NCBI RefSeq assembly: GCF_002081825.1
Contig: NZ_MUKU01000002.1
Span: forward strand, 62,001 to 126,000
Direction: 5' to 3'
DNA length: 64,000 nucleotides
From: Chromobacterium haemolyticum
Lineage (GTDB): Bacteria; Pseudomonadota; Gammaproteobacteria; Burkholderiales; Chromobacteriaceae
Position 1 is the stretch's first letter. Every line of letters begins with the position of its first letter. Both the position numbers and the translations under genes were made by a program. Positions 41,689 through 49,955 of the stretch are shown here, piece after piece. The notes beneath the pieces are model-generated. The model did no database searches, was not told the DNA's origin, and worked only from the letters and a program-made list of their open reading frames with translations.

Positions 41689-42345
41689 ATGACGGCATTC
41701 AAGGCGCGCTTGGGCGAAGAGGACGTCGCGGTGGGGAATATCTTCTGCATTGGGCGCAATTACGCCGCGCACGCGGCGGAGTTGAACAACCCACTGGAAG
41801 ACGAGCCGCTGGTGTTCCTGAAACCGACTTCGGCGCTGGCCGGCGAGGGCGAGCCACTGCGTCTGCCCGACTATTCCCGTGACGTTCACCATGAGTGCGA
41901 ACTGGTGCTGTTGATAGGCAAGGGCGGCTGCGATATTGCGGAATCGGAAGCGCTCGATCATGTGGCTGGTTACGGCATTGGCCTGGACATGACGGCTCGC
42001 GACGTGCAATCGGCGGCCAAGAGCAAGGGCCATCCCTGGACCAAGGCCAAGGGTTTTCCCACCGCCGCCTGCCTGTCGAGGCTGGCGCCGGCTGAGCAAG
42101 TGGCCGATCCTCAGCGGCTGAGCTTCGAATTGCGTGTCAACGGGGAGTTGCGTCAGCAAGGCGACACCGGCTTGATGTTGTTCCCGGTGGCGGCCATCAT
42201 CGCCTATCTGTCGCGGACCTACGGCCTGCAGGCCGGCGATCTGATCTATACCGGCACGCCGGAAGGCGTGGCCGCGGTGCGCTCCGGTGACAAGCTTAGC
42301 TTGAAGCTGGATGGATTGGCCTCCGCCGAATGGAGCGTGCTCTGA
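41689..42345 (+). CDS. Fumarylacetoacetate hydrolase family protein (FAHD1/YcgM-like)
   Basis: 218 residues. Core FAH motifs: IFCIGRNYAAHAAELNN, PLVFLKPTSAL, HHECELVLLIG (metal ligand Glu pair), GYGIGLDMTARDVQ, KGFPTAACLS, and DLIYTGTPEGVA. This short form includes acylpyruvases and oxaloacetate decarboxylases. Start at the ATG 41689, six bases after AAAGGA; the ATG at 41683 abuts that site. The stop overlaps the hslR start (TGATG), suggesting translational coupling. Confidence 0.92.
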   Translation: MTAFKARLGEEDVAVGNIFCIGRNYAAHAAELNNPLEDEPLVFLKPTSALAGEGEPLRLPDYSRDVHHECELVLLIGKGGCDIAESEALDHVAGYGIGLDMTARDVQSAAKSKGHPWTKAKGFPTAACLSRLAPAEQVADPQRLSFELRVNGELRQQGDTGLMLFPVAAIIAYLSRTYGLQAGDLIYTGTPEGVAAVRSGDKLSLKLDGLASAEWSVL

Positions 42346-42746
42346 TGGCGGCCTCAGGCGAGGACGACGGCAAGGTCCGTCTCGACAAATGGCTGTGGGC
42401 GGCTCGTTTCTTCAAGACCCGGCAACTGGCGCACGAAGCTCTGGAACTGGGGCGTGTGCAGGTCAACGGCGACAAGGTCAAGGCATCGCGGGTGGTCAAG
42501 GAGGGCGACCAGCTAGTGATGCGCATCAATCAGCTGGAGTACCGCGTTGAGGTGCTGGCGCTGAGCACCCAGCGCCGCCCGGCGCAGGAGGCGCGGCTGC
42601 TCTACCGCGAGGACGAGGCCTCGCAACGCGCGCGAGCCGAGCAGCAGTTGCTGCTAAAAGCGGAGCGCGCCAGTTTCCCGCACGGCGACGGCCGTCCCAC
42701 CAAGAAGGCGCGCCGGGATATCGGCAAGTTCAAAGGGCAGTTCTGA
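42345..42746 (+). CDS. hslR: S4-domain ribosome-associated heat-shock protein Hsp15
   Basis: 133 residues. The S4 RNA-binding domain spans residues ~15-75 (VRLDKWLWAARFFKTRQLA, ALELGRVQVNGDKVKAS), followed by a basic tail rich in Lys/Arg (RPTKKARRDIGKF). In E. coli Hsp15 rescues stalled 50S subunits carrying nascent chains. The ATG overlaps the stop of the FAH gene. A MITE remnant begins on the base after its TGA. Confidence 0.93.
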   Translation: MAASGEDDGKVRLDKWLWAARFFKTRQLAHEALELGRVQVNGDKVKASRVVKEGDQLVMRINQLEYRVEVLALSTQRRPAQEARLLYREDEASQRARAEQQLLLKAERASFPHGDGRPTKKARRDIGKFKGQF

Positions 42747-42822
42747 GAGCCGGTTCAAAGTCTGCTGCGCGGCATTTCCGCGCGCCGTTTTACGTTTTCA
42801 ACCAGGAGCCCGTTTAAGGGCC
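42747..42822 (-). repeat. MITE remnant F
   Basis: GAGCCGGTTCAAAGTCTGCTGCGC at 42747-42770 (quoted in pieces: GAGCCGGTTCAAAGTCT is the inverted end) matches the left end of copy A, then a shortened interior with CCGTTTTACG. It begins directly after the hslR TGA, and TGA fits a TNA target. The right end is unclear. It fills the whole gap before the MFS gene. Confidence 0.55.
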
Positions 42823-42834
42823 GAGCTTTACATC

Positions 42835-44007
42835 ATGCCGTCTGCCGCGTCACCCGCCGTATCCCTGCTGCCGTTCAGCCTGTTCTATTTCAGTTATTTC
42901 GCCTTTCAGGGCCTGTTCAGTCCGTTCTGGGGGCTCTATCTGCAATCGCTGTCCTTCTCCGCCTGGCAGATCTCGGTGTTGATGGCCTTGTCCACGTTGG
43001 CGCGCATCGTCGCACCCGGTTTCTGGGGCTGGCTGGCGGACAGGCGCGGCCGCCGGCGCGCCATCATTCTGACGACGTCGCTGCTGTCGGCGGCGGCCTT
43101 CCTGCTGGTGGGACTGGACCGCGCTTTCTGGTGGGTGTTCGTCAGCCTGGCGGTGTCCCACTTCTTCTGGGCGGCGGCGCTGCCGCTGGTGGAGGCCAGC
43201 ACCGCCCATCTGACGCGCGCGCAGCCAGGGCGTTACAGCCGGGTGCGGGTCTGGGGCTCGATAGGCTTCGTCTGTCTGGCGATGAGCGGCGGCCTGCTGC
43301 TGGACGGCATCGGCATAGGCAATCTGCCCTGGGCGCTGTGCGCCTTGCTGGCCCTGGTGGCGGCGGCGGCCTGGCGGGTGCCGGAGGTGGTTGCTGAGCG
43401 CAAGAGCGGGCCGTCTGCGCCTATCGCCGCCACGCTGAGGCGGCCGGAGGTGATGGCGCTGTTTGGCTGTTGTTTTCTGATGGCCTTCGCTCACGGGCCT
43501 TACTACACCTTTTTTTCCATCGGGCTGAAGCAGGCGGGTTATGAGCAAGGCGCGATCGGCATGCTGTGGGGGCTGGGCGTGGCCAGCGAGGTGGCGATAT
43601 TCCTGCTGATGCCCAAGATCATGGCGCGTGCGCGTTTGGAAACGCTGATGCTGTTGTCGCTAGCGGCGGCGGCGCTGCGTTTCGCGCTGATCGCCGCCGC
43701 GGCGCAACTGGCCTGGGTGGCGATAGGGGCGCAGCTGCTGCACGCGCTGACTTTCGGTCTGCATCACGCGGCCTCGGTGGGCTTGATTCACCGCATGTTC
43801 GACCCACATCACCACGGACGCGCCCAGGGTTTGTACATCATCGCCTCGTTTGGCGTCGGCGGCAGCGCCGGCGGTCTGATCGGCGGGCTGGTGTGGCCGC
43901 ACGGCGGCATGGCGACGACGTTCGCGATGTCTGCCGTCGCCGCCGCGCTGGGCGTGTTGCTGTGCCGGCGCTGGTTGCGGCCGGCGGCGTCTGTTCAGGC
44001 GGACTGA
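42835..44007 (+). CDS. MFS transporter (HcaT/PPP-type)
   Basis: 390 residues with twelve predicted helices. The MFS loop motif GWLADRRGRRRA is after helix 2, and LPLVEASTAHL with RYSRVRVWGSIGFV before helix 5 matches the nucleoside-symporter-like 3-phenylpropionate transporter group. Substrate unknown; no aromatic catabolic genes nearby. Upstream ribosome-binding signal is weak and lies just outside MITE remnant F. Its 3' end overlaps the convergent GNAT gene by 13 bases, with no terminator between. Confidence 0.88.
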   Translation: MPSAASPAVSLLPFSLFYFSYFAFQGLFSPFWGLYLQSLSFSAWQISVLMALSTLARIVAPGFWGWLADRRGRRRAIILTTSLLSAAAFLLVGLDRAFWWVFVSLAVSHFFWAAALPLVEASTAHLTRAQPGRYSRVRVWGSIGFVCLAMSGGLLLDGIGIGNLPWALCALLALVAAAAWRVPEVVAERKSGPSAPIAATLRRPEVMALFGCCFLMAFAHGPYYTFFSIGLKQAGYEQGAIGMLWGLGVASEVAIFLLMPKIMARARLETLMLLSLAAAALRFALIAAAAQLAWVAIGAQLLHALTFGLHHAASVGLIHRMFDPHHHGRAQGLYIIASFGVGGSAGGLIGGLVWPHGGMATTFAMSAVAAALGVLLCRRWLRPAASVQAD

Positions 44008-44525
44008 TCTTTCAACAAGGCCGGCGGCACGAAGTAACAGCTGTCGCCGTCGATGCCGGGCAGTTCGATACGGCCCTGATAAAGCAGGCCGATTTTCTCC
44101 AGCACGCGGATGGATGCCAGGTTGTGCGGAGCGGTGATGCCCACCACCACCGCGTGGCCCAGTTGCTCGCGGCCGTGTTCTATGGCGGCCAGCGCGGCTT
44201 CGCTGGCGTAGCCGCAGCCCCAGTATTGCTCCAGGAAGGCGTAGCCGATGTCCGGGTAGTCCAGGCCGTCGCGTTTGACCAGGCCGCAGATGCCGACCGG
44301 GGCGCCGTCGTCCAGCTGCTCGACTAGCAAGAGGCCGTGGCCGTGCTTGCGGTAGCTGGTTTGCGGGCCTTCCTCGATATAGCGCAGGGCGCCGAGCAGA
44401 TCGTGGGCGTCTTTGTCGCCGATATTGGCGATGAAGGCCGGCTCGTTCAGCAGCTTGAGCATGAAGGGGGCGTCGCTGGCGTGCAGCGGGCGCAGTTGCA
44501 GTCTGGCGGTGGCGATGTGATGCAT
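43995..44525 (-). CDS. GNAT family N-acetyltransferase (RimJ/RimL-like)
   Basis: 176 residues from the ATG at 44525. TARLQLRPLHASDAPFMLKLLNEP is the typical Acetyltransf_3 start (quoted in part); the acetyl-CoA loop region is EQYWGCGYASEA, and NLASIRVLEKIGL is the C-terminal motif. The acceptor may be a ribosomal protein, amino acid or drug; sequence does not decide. Convergent and 13-base overlapping with the MFS gene, and divergence from any other gene is prevented by the sdaA terminator 32 bases upstream of its start. Confidence 0.9.
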   Translation of the reverse strand: MHHIATARLQLRPLHASDAPFMLKLLNEPAFIANIGDKDAHDLLGALRYIEEGPQTSYRKHGHGLLLVEQLDDGAPVGICGLVKRDGLDYPDIGYAFLEQYWGCGYASEAALAAIEHGREQLGHAVVVGITAPHNLASIRVLEKIGLLYQGRIELPGIDGDSCYFVPPALLKDQSA

Positions 44526-44556
44526 GGCTGGTTCGGATTTCGCGGGATGAGGTCGT

Positions 44557-44592
44557 AAAAAAAGCCGACGGCGCACAAACGCCATCGGCTTT
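44557..44592 (-). terminator. sdaA terminator
   Basis: On the minus strand, stem AAAGCCGATGGCG / CGCCGTCGGCTTT (one mismatch) with a T7 tail, 20 bases after the sdaA stop. Confidence 0.85.
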
Positions 44593-44612
44593 GATGCTAA
44601 CAGGCCAGCGGC

Positions 44613-46013
44613 TCAGCACTCAACAATATTCACCGGCACCTCGATGACGTTGATGGCAAGGCCGCCGCGAGCGGTTTCCTTGTACTTGGTGCTCATGTCC
44701 ATGCCGGTGTCGCGCATGGTTTTGATCACCCGGTCCAGCGACACGAAGTGCTGGCCGTCGCCGCGCAGCGCCATGCGCGCCGCGTTGATGGCCTTGACTG
44801 AGGCCATGGCGTTGCGTTCGATGCAGGGCACTTGCACCAGGCCGCCCACCGGATCGCAGGTCAGGCCCAGATTGTGCTCCATGCCGATCTCGGCGGCGTT
44901 TTCCACCTGTTCCGGGGTGCCTCCCAGCACTTCGGCCAAGGCGCCCGCGGCCATGGAGCAGGCCGAGCCCACTTCGCCCTGGCAGCCCACTTCGGCGCCG
45001 GAGATGGAGGCGTTGAGCTTGAACAACACGCCGATGGCGCCGGCGGTGAGCAGGAAGCGCACGATGCCGTCGTCGCTGGCGCCGGGCACGAAGCGGGCGT
45101 AATAGTGCATCACCGCCGGGATGATGCCGGCCGCGCCGTTGGTGGGCGCGGTCACCACACGGCCGCCGCCTGCGTTTTCCTCATTAACCGCCAGCGCATA
45201 CAGATTGACCCAGTCCATCACCGTCAGCGGGTCGCGCAGCGCCGCCTCGGGCGAGGCCAGCAGTTTGTGGTGCATGTCGGCGGCGCGGCGCTTCACCTTC
45301 ATGCCGCCGGGCAGGATGCCTTCGCGTTCGCAGCCACGCTTGACGCAGTCCTGCATCACTTGCCAGATTTTCAGCAGCTCGGCGCGTACTTGTTCCTCGC
45401 TGCGCCAGGCCAGTTCGTTCTCCAACATGATCTGGCTGATGGATTTGCCGTGGCGCTGACACAAAGCCAGCAATTCCGCCGCGCTCTTGAACGGGTGCTT
45501 GAGCTCGGTGACGCCTGGCGGCACGAAGCCGGCGTCGATGGCGGCCTCGTCGACCACGAAGCCGCCGCCCACCGAATAATAAGCGCGTTTGGACAGGCTG
45601 GCGCCGGCGGCGTCGAAGGCTTCGAAAATCATGCCGTTGGGGTGATAGGGCAGGGTTTTCTTCTTGTGCAGAATCAGGTGCTCGCCTTCGACGAAGGGTA
45701 CGGTCTGTTTGCCCAGCAGCGAGACGGCTTTGTCTGCGCGGATGGCGGCCAGCATGCCGTCCACCGCATCGGTGTCAATCAGGTCGGGCTGCTCGCCCTG
45801 CAGTCCCAGCAAGACCGCGACATCGGTGCCGTGGCCCTTGCCGGTGGCGCCCAGCGAGCCGAACATCTCGGCGCGCACGCTGGCGGTCTGAGTCAGCAAC
45901 TCGTCTTTTTCCAGCCGGGCGATGAATTGGCGCGCGGCGCGCATCGGTCCAACCGTGTGGGAGCTGGACGGGCCGATGCCTATCTTGAACAAATCAAAAA
46001 CACTGATGGCCAT
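44613..46013 (-). CDS. sdaA: L-serine ammonia-lyase (iron-sulfur)
   Basis: Deaminates L-serine to pyruvate and ammonia. 466 residues with both domains fused: beta domain from [22 protein letters not shown], and alpha domain with the 4Fe-4S cysteines in [21 protein letters not shown] and [17 protein letters not shown]. Monocistronic. The upstream gap 46014-46313 (300 bases) contains two small inverted repeats (CCCGCTAAGCGGG near 46039 and GGATGGCC...GGCCGTCC near 46060) and AT-rich stretches likely to hold the promoter; I see no riboswitch I can name. Confidence 0.95.
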   Translation of the reverse strand: MAISVFDLFKIGIGPSSSHTVGPMRAARQFIARLEKDELLTQTASVRAEMFGSLGATGKGHGTDVAVLLGLQGEQPDLIDTDAVDGMLAAIRADKAVSLLGKQTVPFVEGEHLILHKKKTLPYHPNGMIFEAFDAAGASLSKRAYYSVGGGFVVDEAAIDAGFVPPGVTELKHPFKSAAELLALCQRHGKSISQIMLENELAWRSEEQVRAELLKIWQVMQDCVKRGCEREGILPGGMKVKRRAADMHHKLLASPEAALRDPLTVMDWVNLYALAVNEENAGGGRVVTAPTNGAAGIIPAVMHYYARFVPGASDDGIVRFLLTAGAIGVLFKLNASISGAEVGCQGEVGSACSMAAGALAEVLGGTPEQVENAAEIGMEHNLGLTCDPVGGLVQVPCIERNAMASVKAINAARMALRGDGQHFVSLDRVIKTMRDTGMDMSTKYKETARGGLAINVIEVPVNIVEC

Positions 46014-46313
46014 AATGCTTCTCTTTAAGGGCTGTGTCCCGCTAAGCGGGTTGTTGTGAGGATGGCCTGGGCCGTCCTTATTATTGTCGTTGTCATGGTT
46101 TCACATGGTTGTGGCGCCGGGGTTGCCAGCGCTTCGCCATCTTGCGGCAGCCGGGCAATCTAGACAAGCCGGCGACGGCTGTCAATTTAGAATTATAGAG
46201 TCAGGACTAAGTTGCGTCGGGGATTCGAAGAGTTGAGACCGCTTCGCATTCGGACGGCATGAGCAGGGCGGGCGGGAGGCCCTTTGTACAAGGCGAGGAG
46301 GGGAATGGGGCGT

Positions 46314-46338
46314 GAAAAAGCCCGGGCGAGCCGGGCTT
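46314..46338 (-). terminator. Terminator separated from its gene by MITE copy E
   Basis: On the minus strand, stem AAGCCCGG / CCGGGCTT with a five-base loop and T5 tail. It probably ended the NAD(P)-binding-protein gene before the element inserted at that gene's stop codon; the distance is now about 150 bases. Confidence 0.75.
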
Positions 46339-46346
46339 GGAGCTTA

Positions 46347-46488
46347 GAACCTGTTTACGATCTGCTGCGCTTCGTGAGACGCCCCACGGTGAGTATGGCT
46401 TCGAATGTTCATGTACCACACGTACATTCCGCTTTCTCAGCCGTTTTCGCCTTGTCTCGCCCTAGCTCGTGAGATCGTAAACACGTTC
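46347..46488 (-). mobile_element. MITE-like element, copy E (inverted orientation)
   Basis: 142 bp; ends GAACCTGTTTACGATCT and AGATCGTAAACACGTTC (one mismatch); perfect TTA duplication at 46344-46346 and 46489-46491. The right TTA is the stop codon of the NAD(P)-binding protein. The core reads CGTTTTCGCCTTGTCTCGCC, opposite to copies B-D. Confidence 0.9.
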
Positions 46489-47133
46489 TTAGGCTGCGGC
46501 GGCGGTGAAGCGGCGGCGCAGATGCTGCGGTTTTTCCAGTTCGTCGACGATGGCCACGGCCAGGTCTTCCACACTGATATCGGCCGGCTTGTCGCCGTTG
46601 AACAGCAGCTGATCGCCGCCCAGCCGGTATTTGCCGCTGCGCTCGCCCGGGTGGAGGAAGGCCGGCGGGGAGACGAAGGTCCAGTCCAGCGCGGTTTCTT
46701 CTCGCAGGCGGCGCAGCGCCTCGCGCACGCCCAGCGCGCCTTCCTTCCATTCCGCCGGGAATTCCGGAGTGTCCACCAATTGCACGCCGGGCGCCACTTC
46801 CAGGCTGCCGGCGCCGCCCACTTCCAGGAAGCGCTTGACGCCGGCCTGCTTGACGCCGGCGACGATGGCGTCGTGGCCCTTCACGGCCAGCGCCTGGATG
46901 TCGGCCTTGTCCCAGCCGGGATTGAAGGCGCTGACCACGGCGTCGTGGCCGGCCACGGCGGCGGCTATCTGGCCGGCCTGGTAGGCGTCGGCGGCCACGC
47001 CGCTCAGCTGCGGGTGTTGCGGCAGTTTGGACAGATTGCTAACGATGGTGCGGACTTGATGGTTGCGGGACAGCAGTTCTTGCAAGATGGCCGAGCCGAC
47101 AAAGCCGCTGGCGCCGATTAGAGCGATTTTCAT
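46489..47133 (-). CDS. NAD(P)-binding oxidoreductase (atypical SDR, YwnB-like)
   Basis: 214 residues. N-terminal dinucleotide motif MKIALIGASGFVGSAIL, then the NAD(P)H-binding-like pattern GHDAVVSAFNPG, KRFLEVGGAGSLEV and DWTFVSPPAFLHPGERSGKYRLG, seen in small NAD(P)-dependent epimerase/flavin-reductase-like proteins linked to stress response. Divergent from a LysR gene with a 115-base gap containing a dyad, so it is the likely target of that regulator. Its stop codon is part of the target site of MITE copy E. Confidence 0.9.
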   Translation of the reverse strand: MKIALIGASGFVGSAILQELLSRNHQVRTIVSNLSKLPQHPQLSGVAADAYQAGQIAAAVAGHDAVVSAFNPGWDKADIQALAVKGHDAIVAGVKQAGVKRFLEVGGAGSLEVAPGVQLVDTPEFPAEWKEGALGVREALRRLREETALDWTFVSPPAFLHPGERSGKYRLGGDQLLFNGDKPADISVEDLAVAIVDELEKPQHLRRRFTAAAA

Positions 47134-47191
47134 GGGGATTCCTTTCCGCGATAAACATAATGAAGTTTGATGGCGTTCAGAATAGCAGCTT

Positions 47192-47209
47192 GATTATAGG
47201 GCGATAATC
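47192..47209. promoter_or_regulatory. Dyad in the LysR intergenic region, candidate LysR operator
   Basis: Perfect inverted repeat GATTAT-N6-ATAATC, 40 bases before the LysR start and 59 before the divergent gene. Spacing and AT content fit a T-N11-A LysR box. Confidence 0.5.
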
Positions 47210-47248
47210 CAGCAAGAATAGGATTGATAGTTTAGTAGGGCTTAATAA

Positions 47249-48133
47249 ATGGATGCGTTGCGACGCATGGCGGTTTTCGCCATGGTGGTGGATAAGGGTT
47301 CGATGAACGGCGCGGCCCGCGAACTGGGCATGACGCCGTCGGCGGTTAGCCAACATATCAGCAAGCTGGAGCAGCAACATGGCGTTAGTCTGCTGCACCG
47401 GACTACCCGCAAGTTGACGCTGACCGAGGCCGGCAGCTTGTTCTATCAGGGCTGCGCCGACATGTTGGCGGCGGCGCAGCTGGCCGAGCAGCGCTTGCTG
47501 GAGCTGCGAGACGCGCCGGTGGGCGAGCTGCGTATCGCCGCGCCCACCGGCTTTGCCGGCGCCTTGTTGAGCGAGGCGCTGACGCCGCTGTTGAGCGCGC
47601 ACTCGGGCCTGAAGCTGCGTTTGTTTTTCCACGACGAAATGATAGATCTGGTGGACAACCGCATCGATCTGGCTTTGCGCGCCGGCGTGCTCAAGGACTC
47701 CAGCCTGGTGGCGCGCCACCTCGCGGACTGGCCCAATGTGCTGTGCGCGTCGCCGGCTTATCTCGCGCGTCAGCCGGCGATCACGCGGCCGGAGCAATTG
47801 TCCGCGCTGCAGTGGGTGGCTTTGTCGGATCGCAAGCTGGGTTGGCTGGCCTTCGAGCACGCTGACGGCAGCCGCTTCACCGCCGAACCGGACGCGCGCC
47901 TGGTCAGCAACAATATCGTCGCCGCGCGCCAGTTCGTGCTGGCCGGCATGGGGGTGGCGGTGCAGCCGGAGCCGGAGATACGCCAGGAACTGGCCGACGG
48001 CCGCTTATTGCGAGTATTGCCGGAGTGGAGCTTGCCGCCGCTGGCGATTTACGCGGTGACGCCGCGCCGCGACATTCAGCCGGCCAAAGTGCGTTACGCG
48101 ATCGAGGCCTTGCGCGCCAGCCTGAGCAAATGA
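47249..48133 (+). CDS. LysR family transcriptional regulator
   Basis: 294 residues. Winged helix at residues 1-60 (LRRMAVFAMVVDKGSMNGAAREL, TPSAVSQHISKLEQQ, quoted in parts) and effector domain with VGELRIAAPTGF and DLALRAGVLKDSSLVARHL, the CrgA/AaeR-like group. It faces the NAD(P)-binding gene across a 115-base gap and probably controls it and itself. It ends 50 bases before the convergent porin, with a hairpin terminator between. Confidence 0.93.
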   Translation: MDALRRMAVFAMVVDKGSMNGAARELGMTPSAVSQHISKLEQQHGVSLLHRTTRKLTLTEAGSLFYQGCADMLAAAQLAEQRLLELRDAPVGELRIAAPTGFAGALLSEALTPLLSAHSGLKLRLFFHDEMIDLVDNRIDLALRAGVLKDSSLVARHLADWPNVLCASPAYLARQPAITRPEQLSALQWVALSDRKLGWLAFEHADGSRFTAEPDARLVSNNIVAARQFVLAGMGVAVQPEPEIRQELADGRLLRVLPEWSLPPLAIYAVTPRRDIQPAKVRYAIEALRASLSK

Positions 48134-48161
48134 AAAACGCCGCCGGCAGGGCCGGCGGCGT
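48133..48161 (-). terminator. Porin terminator
   Basis: Stem ACGCCGCCGGC / GCCGGCGGCGT with an AGG loop. The T-run is on the minus strand, so it chiefly serves the porin. Confidence 0.8.
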
Positions 48162-48185
48162 GATTGGAACGGTAGTCGTTCAGGA

Positions 48186-49334
48186 TCAGAAAGCGATCTT
48201 GAAGCCCACACCGAAGGCCTGCGGGTCGTTGCCGGCGGTCAGAGCTGCAGAAGAGGTGCCTAAAGTGCCTGCATCGTAAACGGGATTGTTGGCAAAGTTG
48301 GCGTTTTGACGAGCCTTGTTGTCGATCTTGGTGTAGTAAGCCAGCACCTGGGTAGTTTTGGACAGGTTGTAAGTGCCGCCCAGGATCCACTGCTTGGCTT
48401 TGAAGTCGTCGCCGCTGACGCCGGCCGAGGTGTTCTTCAGGGTGCCAAGCTGGCCGTAGGACAGTTTGACCGAAGCCGCGCCGAAGTCCTGACCCACTGC
48501 GATCAGCCAGTCATCCTGCTTCAGCTGGCCGCCGCCAACCTGGTCGAAAGTGCCCCACTCGTAGTTGCCGCCGACGAAGGTGCCGGTGTCGAACTTATAG
48601 CTGGCGGCAATGCTGTAGAAGGTGACGTTCTTGCCGGAGGTGGTGCTCGTGGTGGTGGTGTTGGGGGTGACGCCTTTGTCGTATTGGCGGTCCCAGGCCG
48701 CGGCCAAGTTCAGGCCTTGCCAGGTGTAACCCAGGCCCAGAGAAATACGCTTGGCGTCAGTGCCATTGGTTCGGCTTTCATCCACGCCCCAGGAGCCGCC
48801 CAGCTTGAAGCCGGCCCAGCTCGGAGAGTAGTAGTGCACGGAGTTGGCCAAGCGCGCTTCGCCGCGGCTGTTGACCGAGCTGCTGCCGAAGTTGTCGGCG
48901 GTGGTGTTGACCATCAGGTCGGTGCCCAGCGCGCTGTTGCTGCTGCCGGTGAACATCTTGTAGGCGGAGTCGTGTTGACCCAGCAGCACGCGGCCGAAGT
49001 CGGCATTGTCGATGCCGATGAAGGAGTTGCGGGTGGCGAAGGTAGCGCTCTGACCCTTGTCGTTGGTGCCGCCTTGTTCGAAGTTGCGCAGGCTGTTTTC
49101 CACCTGCCAGATCGCCTTGGTGCCGCCGCCGATGTCTTCAAAGCCCTTGAAGCCGATGCGGGAGTTGTGGTCGACGATGCGGGTGCGGCTGCTGTATTCG
49201 CTGCCGCCGGAACCGGTGGCTTTGCTCGATTCGATGCCGCCGCTGAGGAAACCATAGATGGTTACGTCAGCGTGGGCGACAACGGGCAAGGCGAACATTG
49301 CGGCAAGCAGGGCTGCCAGATTTTTCTTTTGCAT
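48186..49334 (-). CDS. Gram-negative general porin (betaproteobacterial type)
   Basis: Outer-membrane trimeric porin of 382 residues. Signal peptide ends AHA after residue 22; the mature chain starts ADVTIYGFLSGGIE, has the SRIGFKGFEDIGGG motif after strand 2 and the LLGQHDSAYK loop-3 region, and ends in phenylalanine (KIAF), as required for BAM recognition. About sixteen alternating strands are expected. GGAG precedes the ATG. A probable promoter lies at 49404-49431. Monocistronic. Confidence 0.95.
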   Translation of the reverse strand: MQKKNLAALLAAMFALPVVAHADVTIYGFLSGGIESSKATGSGGSEYSSRTRIVDHNSRIGFKGFEDIGGGTKAIWQVENSLRNFEQGGTNDKGQSATFATRNSFIGIDNADFGRVLLGQHDSAYKMFTGSSNSALGTDLMVNTTADNFGSSSVNSRGEARLANSVHYYSPSWAGFKLGGSWGVDESRTNGTDAKRISLGLGYTWQGLNLAAAWDRQYDKGVTPNTTTTSTTSGKNVTFYSIAASYKFDTGTFVGGNYEWGTFDQVGGGQLKQDDWLIAVGQDFGAASVKLSYGQLGTLKNTSAGVSGDDFKAKQWILGGTYNLSKTTQVLAYYTKIDNKARQNANFANNPVYDAGTLGTSSAALTAGNDPQAFGVGFKIAF

Positions 49335-49403
49335 CTTGAATGCTCCAAGTCAGTTTTTGCTTTACTAAAGTCAGGTGCCGAAGCTGACGGACCTGCAATA
49401 TCT

Positions 49404-49431
49404 ATAGTAGATAAGTGCGGTATCGCCACAA
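49404..49431 (-). promoter_or_regulatory. Candidate porin promoter
   Basis: On the minus strand TTGTGG, 16-base spacer, TACTAT, about 70 bases before the porin ATG in an AT-rich 183-base gap. Confidence 0.35.
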
Positions 49432-49517
49432 CACATGTCTTAGTTTAGCCACAAAATATGACGTGGGTGTTGCAATGTTGTTGCATCAAGACAATTCGGA
49501 CAGGGGTAGTGTTGCAA

Positions 49518-49829
49518 TTACGCCAAGAATTGATTGGGGTAGACCTCGTCCAGCAGGGTGCGGCAATCGACGATGCGCAGATCGTTGTCCTTGGCGAAGT
49601 CCATCAGAAAGCAAAACACCTGCGGGCTGATTTTCTCCAGTTTCTTATCCACCGCCACGCAGCGCACGCCGTCCAGCATCATCGGGCGGACATGGGCGTG
49701 GTAGTGCAGCTTTTGATCGTCGAAGGAGGCCAGGATGCCGGCCAGGCGTTCGGCCCAGTCGCTGGGGCGGAAGGTGCGCCCCTCGGAAGTGATGCCCTGG
49801 ATGACTATTTCGTATGGATTGCAGATCAT
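49518..49829 (-). CDS. DUF3579 domain-containing protein
   Basis: 103 residues matching the conserved betaproteobacterial DUF3579 family: YEIVIQGITSEGRTFRPSDWAERL at the start (quoted in part), HVRPMMLDGVRCVAVDKKLE in the middle and FAKDNDLRIVDCRTLLDE near the end. No signal or membrane segment. Function unknown. Stand-alone between dinG and the porin; gaps on both sides are AT-rich. Confidence 0.9.
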   Translation of the reverse strand: MICNPYEIVIQGITSEGRTFRPSDWAERLAGILASFDDQKLHYHAHVRPMMLDGVRCVAVDKKLEKISPQVFCFLMDFAKDNDLRIVDCRTLLDEVYPNQFLA

Positions 49830-49955
49830 GGCGGTGGACCGGAGTGTTTGCTTTTGGTTTAGCCTGTTTTTTATCGTCTGCTAAGCGATTTGCGCTTGGC
49901 GTTTTATGTTCAGGCGTTTTGTTTGTTGCTGAATATTTAGTATTTTACCCGAAAA

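Noticed and set aside
46014-46313. Glycine riboswitch upstream of sdaA
   Set aside because: Only two simple stems are visible, without the conserved riboswitch core.
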